56,157 nucleotides of DNA from Terriglobales bacterium (GCA_035487355.1 DATHMF010000003.1:1-56157), one strand, 5' to 3'; counted from the first letter of the stretch, positions 8,888 through 17,939 are shown. Program-made: numbers and translations. The notes: generated by a model not told the origin, from the letters alone.

Positions 8888-9244
8888 GAATTAGATAATT
8901 CTTTGATACCACGGAAATGGTCGTTTTCAAAAAAAGATTTTAACTACTGTCATCCCGAGCGCAGCCGCGCTTCGCGGCGGAGTCGAGGGACCCCGAGAAT
9001 ATTTCTGCCGTCCATGCCGCATCAAGGCATTCTCTGAATGCTTCGTTTGTATCCTGTCGTCCTGAGCGCTGTTTGGGTGAGCGAAAAGTGAGCGCCGGGC
9101 TGCGATCGCTTTTCGCGAGGGCGCAGCAGCCATGTTTTGGCTGCGTAGCCTTTAGATTAATGGCGCGAAGGATCTTACGTTTTCTTGTCTGGACGATGCT
9201 GTTTACGTACGGACCTCATAAGAAGAAAACTGACACCGTTGAAA
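8888..9244. other. Repeat-filled intergenic region
   Basis: No gene seen. The stretch 8949-9000 begins with TGTCATCCCGAGCGCAG and contains the hairpin arms CCGCGCTTCGCGGCGG. It is a variant of the GTCATCCTGAGCG element listed next at 9045-9198. The rest is unique sequence before the tatD stop. Confidence 0.6.
9045..9198 (+). repeat. Dispersed ~155-bp GTCNTCCTGAGCG element, copy 1
   Basis: Aligns along its whole length with 17784-17939 in the same orientation; most positions are identical by eye. It contains conserved inverted arms GCGAAAAG...CTTTTCGC and GCAGCC...GGCTGC that can form two RNA or DNA hairpins. It ends with the shared segment GCGAAGGATCTTACGTTTTC. There is no reading frame, transposase or target duplication that I can see. 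Confidence 0.8.
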
Positions 9245-10036
9245 TCACAGCTTAAAAAATTTCCGAAAATTCTTCGCCGTAACCTCTCCGATTTCCGCCG
9301 CCGCCAATCCCCGCAATTCCCCAATCTGCTGCGCCACTTCTTTTACAAATGCCGGTTCGTTGCGTTTGCCCCGGTGGGGAATGGGCGCAAGAAAAGGCGA
9401 ATCCGTTTCAATGAACATGCGATCAAGCGGGACCTGTTTGGCGGCCTCGCGGATGTTCTGTGCCTTCGCAAAAGTTACGTTGCCGGCAAAGGAGATCATG
9501 AATCCAATTTCGAGCGCGGTCTGCATGTGAGCAAGTGAACCGGTGAAGCAGTGCAAGATGCCGCCCAGTCCGCTGCTGGTCCAGTGCTCGCGGAGCAGTC
9601 GCAGGCAGTCATCCCAGGCGTTCTCACTGTTGTCTGAAGGACGGCAGTGAATGATGATGGGCAGCTTGGCGGCGCGGGCCAACTCCATCTGCTTTATGAA
9701 AACCGTCTCCTGCACCTCGCGCGGAGAGTGGTCATAGTAATAGTCCAGCCCAATTTCGCCCCAGGCAATGACTTTGGGGTTCTTCGCAAGCTGCGCCAGC
9801 TCTGCGAAATCATTGTCAGTGGCAAGCTTGGCTTCATGCGGATGAATGCCGATGCTGGCATAAAGAAAATCATGTTGTTCGGCTAATTTAATGGCGCAAT
9901 CGAGCGAACCTGGCCCGGTGCCACTGCCGATGGCAAGAATTGTTTCCACGCCGGCAGTCTGCGCCCGCACCAGCATGGCCTCGCGGTCAGCATCGAATTG
10001 CGGCATCTCGAGGTGGGCATGGCTGTCTATGAACAT
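9245..10036 (-). CDS. tatD: TatD-family metal-dependent DNase
   Basis: A cytosolic 3'-5' exonuclease/deoxyribonuclease of the amidohydrolase TIM-barrel superfamily, 263 residues, full length. Metal ligands are visible: H6 and H8 (FIDSHAHLE), the glutamate in GEIGLDYYYD, His in IIIHCRPSDN, His in ILHCFTGS, and Asp in FIETDSPFLAPIPHRG. All family motifs are intact. In bacteria TatD-type enzymes degrade damaged or fragmented DNA and are unrelated to Tat export despite the name. Runs in the same direction as metG, 144 bp downstream of it across a repeat pair. Confidence 0.95.
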   Translation of the reverse strand: MFIDSHAHLEMPQFDADREAMLVRAQTAGVETILAIGSGTGPGSLDCAIKLAEQHDFLYASIGIHPHEAKLATDNDFAELAQLAKNPKVIAWGEIGLDYYYDHSPREVQETVFIKQMELARAAKLPIIIHCRPSDNSENAWDDCLRLLREHWTSSGLGGILHCFTGSLAHMQTALEIGFMISFAGNVTFAKAQNIREAAKQVPLDRMFIETDSPFLAPIPHRGKRNEPAFVKEVAQQIGELRGLAAAEIGEVTAKNFRKFFKL

Positions 10037-10047
10037 AAGAAATCAAT

Positions 10048-10178
10048 TTACCGCGGAGGCGCGGAGACGCGGAGGTAATAAAGATTCAAGATTTAGTTTC
10101 AACAGGAATGAAGACTGAAACCAGCGAATCCTTTTAGAAATTGGTTTATTACAGATTTCTCCGCGCCTCCGCGGTAAA
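10048..10178. repeat. Perfect 21-bp inverted repeats enclosing ~90 bp
   Basis: TTTACCGCGGAGGCGCGGAG+A at 10048-10068 is matched perfectly and in inverted orientation at 10158-10178. The word content is the same as the 6731-6880 pair, but the enclosed DNA is different. The unit fills the gap between metG and tatD and could fold into a long hairpin on the shared transcript. It could be a REP/MITE-like unit. No transposase is present. Confidence 0.8.
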
Positions 10179-10180
10179 AA

Positions 10181-12244
10181 CTATTTCAGCCGGGCCCCAA
10201 TGGGTACATCTTCCAGAAAGCCCGCCAGCACGGGCTTGCCTTGTTCTCCGATAGAAGCCGCCACGAGCATGCCGTTGGATTCGATACCGCGCAATTTGCG
10301 CGGGGCTAGATTGGCGACGATTACGACTTTGCGTCCGATCAGGGTTTCAGGAGCGTAGGCTTCAGCGATGCCGGCTACGATCTGGCGGATTTCTGTGCCT
10401 ATATCAACTTCAAGACGCAGCAGCTTGTCGGCGCCTTTGACTTTTTCGGCGGTCTTTACCTGGCCCACGCGTAGCTCGATCTTGGCGAAGTCTTCAATGC
10501 CAATCTTATTGTTACCAGTCACGGGTGTCGCTGGTGGTACAGGCGCTGTTGCTGCCGGTGTCTTCGCTGCCTGCGCTGCCGCACCGGCAGGTTCTGCTGC
10601 CGGAAGTTTGTCTTCGGAATGGGATTGGGATGAACCGGCGTTATTTTGCTCTTCCATGTTCTTCATCCTTTCGATGGCAGATTTGTCGGCACGGGGGAAT
10701 ACTGGCTCTATCGTTCCCAATTTGGTGCCTAGTTGGAGTTGCCCCCACTTGAGATCGTCGAGCTTCAGCTTGCTGATCTCTCCTAACCCGAGCTGTGACC
10801 ATATCCGTGCTGTCGCCTGCGGCATGATAGGATGCGCCAGCGCCGTGACAATACGCAGCGCCTCCGCCGCCGTGTAGAGGATCGTTGCCAGCCGGGCACG
10901 GCTGGCCTCGCCTTCTTTTTCCGCTACCGTCCAGGGCTCAGCTTCCACCAGGTATTTGTTGACCGCGCTGATCAGGTTCCAGGCAGCTTCGATCGCCCGC
11001 GAGAATTGGTAGTCGTCAAAAAGCGTGTTGAAGTCAGCGATGGTTTTGGTGGCCAGTGTGGCGATGGAATCCTCCGCGGGTGTGCGGCCCTCGGTAGGCG
11101 AAGGATAGGGGACCTCGCCGCGAAAATACCTGCCAATCATGGTCAAGGTGCGGCTGGAGAGATTTCCCAGATCGTTGGCCAGGTCGGCGTTATAACGCTG
11201 CACCAGCGCATCAAAGGAAAAAGCCCCATCCTGTCCAAAGACAATTTCCCGCAGCAGGAAATAGCGCAGCGCGTCATTTCCCAGGACATCCAGAATAGTT
11301 TCAGCGCGCACGATATTGCCGCGCGACTTCGACATTTTGTCCTGTTCAAAGAGCAGCCAGCCGTGCGCGATCAGCGATTTCGGCAGCGGCAGCTCGGCAG
11401 CCATCAGGAACGCCGGCCAATAGACGCAATGGAAGCGCACGATCTCTTTGCCGATCATATGTACATCAGCCGGCCAGCAATGGGCGAAATGCTTCTTGTC
11501 TGCTTCCGCGTCCGATCCAAAACCCACGGCGGTGATGTAATTGCACAACGCATCGAACCAGACGTAGATCACATGCTTGGGGTCGTCGGGCACAGGGATG
11601 CCCCACTTAATCGAAGTGCGGCTGATGGATTGGTCATGCAATCCCGAGCGAATAAAGGCCATCACCTCGTTACGGCGCGTCTCGGGGCGGATCATCGCCG
11701 GATTTTCTGTATAGAGCTTCAGCAGCGGCTCCGCGAACGCGGAAAGCTTGAAGTAATAATTTTCTTCGCTCACGGTCTCTGTCGGACGGCCGCACACCGG
11801 GCAGGGCGCACCCGGGCCGACCGAATCCACGTAGAGTTCATCGGAGACGCAGTATTGGCCGGTGTAGCTTCCCTTGTAGATGAAGCCGTTTTTCTTCAGC
11901 AGGCGAAACATCTCCTGCACACCGCGCTGGTGGCGCTCGTCAGTGGTGCGGATGAAGTCGTCATTGCTGATCTCCATGCGCTTCCACAAGGCTTTGTACT
12001 CGGCGGAAACCTGGTCCACCAGCTTTTTAGGGGTCAAGCCCCTGTCTGCGGCCGAGCGCTCGATCTTCTGTCCATGCTCATCGGTGCCGGTGAGGAACCA
12101 TGTATCAATTCCGAGCAGGCGCTTGCGGCGCGCAATGGCGTCGCACACGATAGTGGTGTAGGCGTGGCCCAGGTGTGGGCGCGCGTTTACGTAGTAAATC
12201 GGCGTCGTAATGTAAAACTTGCTGGCGTCGGCTGCGTCTGTCAT
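10181..12244 (-). CDS. metG: Methionyl-tRNA synthetase with C-terminal tRNA-binding domain
   Basis: Charges tRNA-Met with methionine. At 687 residues it contains a class I catalytic domain with the HIGH-type motif HLGH (24-27), a zinc knuckle with CPVC at 148-151, and KMSKS at 303-307. Then come the anticodon-binding helical domain, an Ala/Pro linker at about 545-575, and a C-terminal EMAP/OB-fold domain (about 580-687, FAKIELRVGQV..KGADKLLRLEVD..) that dimerises the enzyme and helps bind tRNA. Everything required is present. A very long antisense frame over this gene is a base-composition artefact. Confidence 0.97.
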   Translation of the reverse strand: MTDAADASKFYITTPIYYVNARPHLGHAYTTIVCDAIARRKRLLGIDTWFLTGTDEHGQKIERSAADRGLTPKKLVDQVSAEYKALWKRMEISNDDFIRTTDERHQRGVQEMFRLLKKNGFIYKGSYTGQYCVSDELYVDSVGPGAPCPVCGRPTETVSEENYYFKLSAFAEPLLKLYTENPAMIRPETRRNEVMAFIRSGLHDQSISRTSIKWGIPVPDDPKHVIYVWFDALCNYITAVGFGSDAEADKKHFAHCWPADVHMIGKEIVRFHCVYWPAFLMAAELPLPKSLIAHGWLLFEQDKMSKSRGNIVRAETILDVLGNDALRYFLLREIVFGQDGAFSFDALVQRYNADLANDLGNLSSRTLTMIGRYFRGEVPYPSPTEGRTPAEDSIATLATKTIADFNTLFDDYQFSRAIEAAWNLISAVNKYLVEAEPWTVAEKEGEASRARLATILYTAAEALRIVTALAHPIMPQATARIWSQLGLGEISKLKLDDLKWGQLQLGTKLGTIEPVFPRADKSAIERMKNMEEQNNAGSSQSHSEDKLPAAEPAGAAAQAAKTPAATAPVPPATPVTGNNKIGIEDFAKIELRVGQVKTAEKVKGADKLLRLEVDIGTEIRQIVAGIAEAYAPETLIGRKVVIVANLAPRKLRGIESNGMLVAASIGEQGKPVLAGFLEDVPIGARLK

Positions 12245-12668
12245 CGGTTAGTTAGCTTCCAGAATGCGAAAGCCGCCTGTGTGCATTCCCGCGCGGAAAG
12301 TATGATGCTCACGAAACACACAGCGGCAGTCTGTAAACCTTTAATCATAGGTTCGCGCGCGGCATAGCGTCAAACGGGGCGAGAAAAAGCCCACTGCGGA
12401 TTTCACGGATCACGCGGATCAATTCATCACGGAAGTGCAGAAAATTGAGTCATCGGATCATTGTGTCATTTTTCCAATTCGGTGAATGTAACCCTCGAAA
12501 ATGTCATTCTGAGCGAAGCGAAGAATCTGAGAAGAATGCCTGTACTGCTATGTAGGTGGCTTCATTTCATACAGCCTGGACCGGTGTGCTCGCCTCATGA
12601 CGCTCCGTTAGTAAAACTGCAACCGAGAACTGAGAACCGAGAACTGCCTTTGCTATGATGGATTCACT
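12245..12668. other. Divergent metG/argS intergenic region, repeat-rich
   Basis: No gene. It holds a CGGATTTCACGGATCACGCGGATCA word at about 12395-12421, a short GTCATTCTGAGCGAAGCGAAG-type unit (12503-12529) related to the element at 9045, and a tandem GAGAACTGAGAACCGAGAACTG stretch at 12623-12645. Promoters for the two divergent tRNA-synthetase genes must lie here but I cannot point to convincing hexamers. Confidence 0.55.
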
Positions 12669-14609
12669 TTGTACCAGGAACTTCAAAATCAACTTATCGA
12701 GCACGTGCGCGCCTATTTGCGGCGGCAATATCAGCTTGATGCTGAAAACATTGTAATTGCCCAGCCTCCCAGCGTGGCCCTGGGAGAGTACGCCTTGCCG
12801 CTCGCCTTCGAGCTGGCCAAACAACTGCGTAAAGCACCGCGCAAGATCGCCGAAGAAATTGTTGCCGGAATCGGCGAGGTACCAGGCATCGAAAAATTCG
12901 AGGTTGCCGGCGCGGGCTATATCAACGTTCGCATCGGGCGCGGGGCTTTTGCTCAAGGGCTTGTCGCCGAGAAATCCCGGCAAAAGGGAAGCGGGCAGAA
13001 GGTCCTGGTCGAGCACACCAGCATCAATCCCAATAAAGCCGCCCATGTCGGCCATCTGCGCAACGCCATTCTGGGAGATACTTTCGTCCGCCTCTTGCGC
13101 TCTGCCGGCACTCACGTTGACGTGCAGAACTACATTGATAACACCGGCGTGCAGGTGGCCGATGTGGTGGTGGGATTCACCCGCCTGGAAAAGAAATCGA
13201 AGACCGAGATTGAGAAGCTTACGCAGCAACCGCGCTTTGATTACCACTGTTGGGATGTCTACACGCATGTCTCGCAATGGTACGAAGAAGACAAAGCTAA
13301 TTTGCTAATCCGGCTCGATACCTTGCACGCTATCGAGCAGGGTGGAAACGAGACCGCTGAGATTGCCGAGCTGATCTCAACCGCCGTGCTCAGGCGGCAC
13401 CTGGAGACCATGCTGCGCCTCGACATCGAATACGACTTTCTGCCGCGCGAGAGCGAGATTCTTCACCTCCACTTTTGGGATGCAGCGTTTACTCTGCTGA
13501 AGCAAAAAGGCGTACTCGCGCTAGTGGAAGAAGGCAAGAACAAAGGCTGCTGGGTGATGAAGCGCAGTTCGAATTCAGAAGCGGCCGACGATGAAGAGAA
13601 CCAGAAGGTAATTGTCCGCTCGAATGGAACTGTGACCTATGTCGGCAAAGATATCGCTTATCATCTCTGGAAGTTCGGCTTGCTGGGAAAGGACTTCGGT
13701 TACCAGCGATTTTTCAAATATCCCAATAACCACGAGGTCTGGATTTCAGCGGAGCAGGGCGAAGCCCAGCATCCACATTTCGGCGGGGTGAGTGCGATCT
13801 ACAACGTGATTGATTCCCGCCAGGCCGATCCCCAAAACAACGTGATCGAGGCCATCCGCGCATTGGGATACACCCAGCAGGCGGAGCATTACCACCATTT
13901 TTCCTACGAGATGGTTGCGCTCACGCCGCGCTGCGCCGCTGATCTGGGATACCGGCTCTCTCCCGAAGATGAGCAGAAGTCTTACATTGAAGTTTCCGGA
14001 CGCAAGGGCTTCGGAGTCAAAGCCGACGATTTAATCGACACGTTAATCGCCGCGAGTCAAAAAGAAGTCGAATCGCGGCATCCTGAGCTGAGCCCGGCCG
14101 AGTGCAGCGCCATTGCCTCCGCGATTGCCATTGGTGCGCTGCGTTATTTCATGCTCAAGTACACCAAGGCGTCGGTTATCGCCTTTGACGTGAAAGACGC
14201 GCTCAGCTTCGAAGGTGAGACCGGCCCTTATGTGCAGTACGCGTGTGTGCGCGCGTTGAATATCTTCCGCAAAGCCGGCATTGATCCCGAGAAAGCGCTG
14301 GTGGAAGAAGTTGACTATAGCCACTTTCTCCCTGGCGAAGAAGGCAATGAAATCTGGGAGCTGTGGCTCGCAGCTTCCAAGCTCGGCTACACGGTAGAGC
14401 AATGCATTGCTACCACCGAGCCTGCATATTTAGCTAAGTATGCCTTTCAGTTGGCGCAGCTTTTCAACAACTTCTACCACAAGCACCACATTCTGACCGA
14501 GACCAATGAGACCAGAAAGAAATTTCTCTTAGCCACGGCGGCTATAGTCCGCCGCGAACTGATTCGTGCTCTGGCCTTGATGGGCATCAGTGTTCCGACC
14601 GTGATGTAG
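12669..14609 (+). CDS. argS: Arginyl-tRNA synthetase
   Basis: Charges tRNA-Arg. The protein is 646 residues. An N-terminal additional domain (about 1-110) recognises the tRNA D-loop. The catalytic domain carries TSINPNKAAHVGHLRNAILGD, whose HVGH is the HIGH motif. The family's degenerate KMSKS segment is probably SGRKGFGVKADDLI. The C-terminal DALR anticodon-binding domain includes GPYVQYACVRALNIF. The only in-frame start before the conserved sequence is TTG at 12669; the ATGs at 12655 and 12658 are out of frame. GATGGA just upstream is a weak ribosome site. A TTG start may limit expression. Confidence 0.95.
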   Translation: MYQELQNQLIEHVRAYLRRQYQLDAENIVIAQPPSVALGEYALPLAFELAKQLRKAPRKIAEEIVAGIGEVPGIEKFEVAGAGYINVRIGRGAFAQGLVAEKSRQKGSGQKVLVEHTSINPNKAAHVGHLRNAILGDTFVRLLRSAGTHVDVQNYIDNTGVQVADVVVGFTRLEKKSKTEIEKLTQQPRFDYHCWDVYTHVSQWYEEDKANLLIRLDTLHAIEQGGNETAEIAELISTAVLRRHLETMLRLDIEYDFLPRESEILHLHFWDAAFTLLKQKGVLALVEEGKNKGCWVMKRSSNSEAADDEENQKVIVRSNGTVTYVGKDIAYHLWKFGLLGKDFGYQRFFKYPNNHEVWISAEQGEAQHPHFGGVSAIYNVIDSRQADPQNNVIEAIRALGYTQQAEHYHHFSYEMVALTPRCAADLGYRLSPEDEQKSYIEVSGRKGFGVKADDLIDTLIAASQKEVESRHPELSPAECSAIASAIAIGALRYFMLKYTKASVIAFDVKDALSFEGETGPYVQYACVRALNIFRKAGIDPEKALVEEVDYSHFLPGEEGNEIWELWLAASKLGYTVEQCIATTEPAYLAKYAFQLAQLFNNFYHKHHILTETNETRKKFLLATAAIVRRELIRALALMGISVPTVM

Positions 14610-14698
14610 CGATGTCTTTAACCGACATACGTTAGCTCCAAAAGGTTGTGGATGAGCCTGAGCTATGGATGGTGTCCTAGTGTTACAGTATTGCGGAG

Positions 14699-15559
14699 AT
14701 GAAACGCGTCGTTATTCTCTTCATTCTGCTGGTTTTGTTGATGTGTATGCCATGCGCGCCGCTGCTGCAGGAAAATGCTGCTACGTCCTCCGATCATCAG
14801 CAACACTCCAACGCTCCACAAAACGATTCTGGAGCCAGAATGGAAACAGCAGAACAGAAAGAAGCCCATATTCAAACTCAGGAGAACCAGGGGGCAAGCA
14901 AAACCAGCCAAGCCAAGCATGATGATCCGGATTACACATTTTTGGCACTCATTGTAAATATCGTTTTGACTGCTATCACTCTTGCTATTGCTGTTGCTGG
15001 TATTCTTCAAGCATGGGCCGCAAAAGAGGCCGCCGATATTGCGATAAATTCCCAACGGTCTTGGATTGTCGAAAATGGCGTCGAAGGGCCGGAAATGAAG
15101 CATGACTGGGTCAAGAATGCTAAATGTCATTTCAAGATAATCGGTAGTAGTCCTGCGAGGATCGTAGAGTCAAATTTCCGCTTTCATCTGGTTGGGGCTA
15201 GGCCTAAGAATGAAATCACCGAGCCCGACCTACCACCACAACCTGATTATAAGAAGGTTTACGATCTCGAGAGTGTTCCAGAAATGGGAGGGATACTGCC
15301 GCCTGAAAAGGAATTTACTATCAATGTGACACTTGAAGGAATGTTTCTCAACCCAGAGGATGTTGAGGCAATTAACAAATGGGAGAAGTTTGCCTGTGTC
15401 TACGGATTCATCCGATACAAGGATGCTTTCTCTAAATCCAGAGTTAGAGAAACGCGGTTTTGCTACATCTATAGTGTGTGGCGTAGTCCTCTTGGCAAGG
15501 CTGAGCATCCGAGCCATTTCGTTGTTGGCGGTCCACCCGCATACAACGAAGTAACCTAA
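14699..15559 (+). CDS. Membrane-anchored hypothetical protein
   Basis: A 286-residue protein. A hydrophobic N-terminus (about 4-22) is followed by a low-complexity polar linker rich in Gln, Ser and Glu (25-75). A second hydrophobic helix lies at about 80-105. Next comes the motif AAKEAADIAINSQRSWIVENG, which recurs in a widespread family of membrane-anchored proteins of unknown function (a helix ending in an aromatic-capped xxRxWI segment, then a beta-rich domain). The C-terminal domain (about 120-286) is beta-rich and probably faces the periplasm. No catalytic motif. It lies 89 bp after argS; transcription with argS is possible. Confidence 0.7.
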   Translation: MKRVVILFILLVLLMCMPCAPLLQENAATSSDHQQHSNAPQNDSGARMETAEQKEAHIQTQENQGASKTSQAKHDDPDYTFLALIVNIVLTAITLAIAVAGILQAWAAKEAADIAINSQRSWIVENGVEGPEMKHDWVKNAKCHFKIIGSSPARIVESNFRFHLVGARPKNEITEPDLPPQPDYKKVYDLESVPEMGGILPPEKEFTINVTLEGMFLNPEDVEAINKWEKFACVYGFIRYKDAFSKSRVRETRFCYIYSVWRSPLGKAEHPSHFVVGGPPAYNEVT

Positions 15560-15630
15560 AAACTAATTTAAGGCTCCCAAGTTGAGGATGCCAAGACGAA
15601 CGACTGGAGCCTGTGTCAAACTATGGCTCT

Positions 15631-16461
15631 ATGCGTCCTAGAGTCCTAGCGCTTCTACTGTGTTCAGTCTTCTTCATCACGCGGCCTGCCTCCGCTGCCG
15701 GCTCCGACAAACCGCACGAAGTCACGATTCCAGCGGGGAAGTATCAGCTTCACGGTTGCTACTGGCCTCCCGATGGGCCGGGACCGTATCCGGTCATGAT
15801 CTTCAACCACGGCAGCGAAAAGAACCCAGCGCCCTGCGGGCCTCCCGACCTGGGGTACTTCTACCAGAAGAAGGGTTACGCCTTCTTCACCTTTCAGCGC
15901 CACGGGCACGGTGCCTCACCCGGTGACTACATCATGGACTTGCAGAAGCAGGCGTATCTGGCCCACCCGTTCAACCGCAGCGCTGCGGAAAGCGAGGCGG
16001 TCGGTCTGCAGGAGCTGTACAACAAAGACGTGGAAGCGGCCGTGGCCTGGCTCAAGGAGCAGAAGTGGGCAGACACGCAACACATTGCGATGACGGGCAT
16101 CTCGTTTGGAGGCACCCAGACCCTCTTGACCGCGGAAAAGGGGCTTGGGATCAAGACCTTTCTTCCCTTCGCGCCGGCAGCGCAGAGCTGGAATCCGGTG
16201 CTGGCTGACCGGCTGAAGCGAGCGGTACGCCAGGCCAGCGCGCCCATTTTCATTATCCAGGCGCAAAACGACTACAGCCTGGAGCCGAGCAAGGTGCTAG
16301 GTAAGGAGCTGGAAAAGAAAGGCTCTCCGAATCAGGCAAAGATCTATCCCCCGTTCGGAACCACGACACAAGACGGTCATTGGGGGTTCGGCTCCCGCAA
16401 GGACGGCATTGCCGTCTGGGCGCCGGATGTTAACGCCTTTCTTGATGCGACGATGCGATAA
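15631..16461 (+). CDS. Secreted alpha/beta hydrolase (dienelactone-hydrolase-like)
   Basis: An exported serine hydrolase. The frame opens at a GTG at 15613, but the ATG at 15631 gives a compact signal peptide (MRPRVLALLLCSVFFI..ASA) and is preferred. GGAG at 15606-15609 is too near the GTG. The core has FNHGSEKN (oxyanion region), the nucleophile elbow GISFGG with the catalytic serine, and a late QDGHWGFG that supplies the histidine. The acid residue is probably the Asp in QAQNDYSLEP. The arrangement fits the dienelactone hydrolase/prolyl-oligopeptidase branch. Substrate unknown; an ester or peptide in the periplasm is likely. Confidence 0.82.
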   Translation: MRPRVLALLLCSVFFITRPASAAGSDKPHEVTIPAGKYQLHGCYWPPDGPGPYPVMIFNHGSEKNPAPCGPPDLGYFYQKKGYAFFTFQRHGHGASPGDYIMDLQKQAYLAHPFNRSAAESEAVGLQELYNKDVEAAVAWLKEQKWADTQHIAMTGISFGGTQTLLTAEKGLGIKTFLPFAPAAQSWNPVLADRLKRAVRQASAPIFIIQAQNDYSLEPSKVLGKELEKKGSPNQAKIYPPFGTTTQDGHWGFGSRKDGIAVWAPDVNAFLDATMR

Positions 16462-16908
16462 AGTGAAGCGGACTTGCGCCGCTCATTTTGGTTGGTCTTT
16501 GGGACCGCCCAAGCTGGCCCCATTGTGGTATCAAAACCTTAGCTTCCCGAGCAACCTGGATTATCATCGTCCTCAGAAGCCTGCCCCGGCGAGCCGTGGT
16601 GTATCTAGCGTTCTCAGGAACGCGGGGACGTGGTCCTCATAGGTTCTTTGAAAATTCCCAAAGCAATACTCAGTCCAAGAAATCCGTACGCGCGAATGTT
16701 AACTATTAAGTTAACCACGAGAATCCTCAGCAAGTACCCCGCCTTGACGGCGACTTTCTCCAGTAAATACAAGGCAATCATGCTGTTTCAGGAGGTCCCA
16801 GACACTTGCTGCAAGTGGGGTGTGGGAAATCGCCAGTCAGGTCAAAATCCAGAGGCAAAAGATAACTAAAAGGTAACGAGCGAGGTTTCCCTTATGGATT
16901 TCTGCGAA
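16462..16908. other. Long gap with a 20-bp dispersed match and one possible small ORF
   Basis: Between the hydrolase and proC stops there is no strong gene. At 16580-16599 the sequence CCTGCCCCGGCGAGCCGTGG is the exact reverse complement of 51881-51900. A 55-codon minus-strand frame is listed separately. The remainder shows nothing recognisable. Confidence 0.6.
16614..16781 (-). CDS. Possible 55-residue membrane peptide
   Basis: An open frame from ATG at 16781 to TGA at 16614. Its centre is a long nearly uncharged hydrophobic stretch (about 15-44, with AGYLLRILVVNLIV and GFLGLSIALGIF), enough for one or two membrane passes, followed by a polar Arg/Thr/Ser tail. No Shine-Dalgarno sequence precedes the ATG, and I know no relative. 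It may be a chance frame or the worn remnant of a membrane protein. Confidence 0.25.
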   Translation of the reverse strand: MIALYLLEKVAVKAGYLLRILVVNLIVNIRAYGFLGLSIALGIFKEPMRTTSPRS

Positions 16909-17745
16909 CTACGCACCAACCGCCCCGTCCTTAAACAGCAGCTCTCGTGCCCGTTGCGCGGCTTTGACTACGGCTTTGATTAGGGTCACGCGCAGCTTGC
17001 CCTCTTCCAGCTCCATGATTCCATCAATCGTGCAGCCGGCGGGGGTGGTGACCTCGTCTTTCAGCAAGGCCGGGTGGTGTCCGGTCTCCAGCACAACTTT
17101 AGCTGCACCGAGCGTGGTTTGCGCTGCCAGCAGGGTCGCCAGGTCGCGGGGCAATCCGACTTTGACGCCGCCCTCGGCCAGGGCCTCAAGAATGATGTAG
17201 ATGTATGCCGGGCCGCTGGCCGAAAGTCCGGTGATCGCGTCCATATGTTTTTCATCCACCGTGACCGTTCTTCCCACCGAGGAGAAGAGGCGGCTGGCGG
17301 TTTCCAAGTGCTTCTCGTGGACAAATTTTCCTTTGCAGATGGCGGTGATCCCGCAGCCTACGATAGCTGGTGTATTCGGCATGGTGCGGATGACTGGAAT
17401 TGAAGCTGCCAGTCTTTTTTCCACGTATTCGGTGGGCACCGAGGCAGCGATGGAGATGATGAGCTGATTGGGTTTGAGCTCCGGGCCGATTTCATCGAGC
17501 ACCGCTCCCATGGCGGAGGGCTTAAGGCCCAGCAGAATGATGTCGGCCTTGCGAACCGCGGCGCGGTTATCGGTGCCGACCCGTACTCCCAACTCCACCG
17601 AAAGCGCGGAGGCCTTTTCACGATGCTGAACGGTGGCGGCTATGTCCCTGGCTGAAAACAGTTTCTGCTTCATGAATGCGCGCAGCAGAATGCTGCCCAT
17701 TTTTCCCGAACCGAGGACTGCTATTTTCCCCAACTTGTGCTCCAT
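16909..17745 (-). CDS. proC: Pyrroline-5-carboxylate reductase
   Basis: Last step of proline synthesis: NAD(P)H reduction of 1-pyrroline-5-carboxylate. The start chosen is ATG at 17745 (278 residues) because AAGGAGA sits eight bases upstream and the Rossmann motif VLGSGKMGS follows at once. The frame opens upstream to 17799, but that extension runs into a dispersed repeat. The C-terminal dimerisation domain shows SGPAYIYIILEALAEGGVKVGLPR and TPAGCTIDGIMELEEG, the substrate-binding signature. Complete and typical in length. Confidence 0.96.
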   Translation of the reverse strand: MEHKLGKIAVLGSGKMGSILLRAFMKQKLFSARDIAATVQHREKASALSVELGVRVGTDNRAAVRKADIILLGLKPSAMGAVLDEIGPELKPNQLIISIAASVPTEYVEKRLAASIPVIRTMPNTPAIVGCGITAICKGKFVHEKHLETASRLFSSVGRTVTVDEKHMDAITGLSASGPAYIYIILEALAEGGVKVGLPRDLATLLAAQTTLGAAKVVLETGHHPALLKDEVTTPAGCTIDGIMELEEGKLRVTLIKAVVKAAQRARELLFKDGAVGA

Positions 17746-17783
17746 CTGAGATGTCTCCTTCGTTAAACTCTTGCAGCCATTCC

Positions 17784-17939
17784 GTTTGCATCTTGTCATC
17801 CTGAGCGCCAGTTTGGGTGAGCGAAAAGCGAGCGCCGTGCTGCGCGAACTTTTCGCGAGGGCGCAGCAGCCTTGTTTTGGCTGCGTAGCCCTTGGATGAA
17901 CGGGCGCGAAGGACCTTGCGTTTTCTTGTCTGGGCGACG
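17784..17939 (+). repeat. Dispersed ~155-bp GTCNTCCTGAGCG element, copy 2
   Basis: Second copy of the element at 9045-9198, in the same orientation. It retains both inverted arms (GCGAAAAG...CTTTTCGC; GCAGCC...GGCTGC), with the arms conserved while flanking and loop bases differ, for instance AGTGAGCGCCGGG versus AGCGAGCGCCGTG. It lies immediately upstream of the proC ribosome-binding site. The rest of the proC-ribA gap (17940-18048) holds nothing recognisable. Confidence 0.8.

Noticed and set aside
10832..12367. A 511-codon open frame antisense to metG
   Set aside because: It covers conserved metG codons, has Arg/His/Gln-rich composition with no domain, and is the expected mirror of GC-rich third positions.
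12461..12658. 65-codon frame upstream of argS
   Set aside because: Made of repeat words (GTCATTCTGAGCG, GAGAACTGAGAACC) with no ribosome site.
17746..17799. 18-residue N-terminal extension of ProC
   Set aside because: A strong ribosome site precedes the ATG at 17745 and the extension runs into the dispersed repeat.
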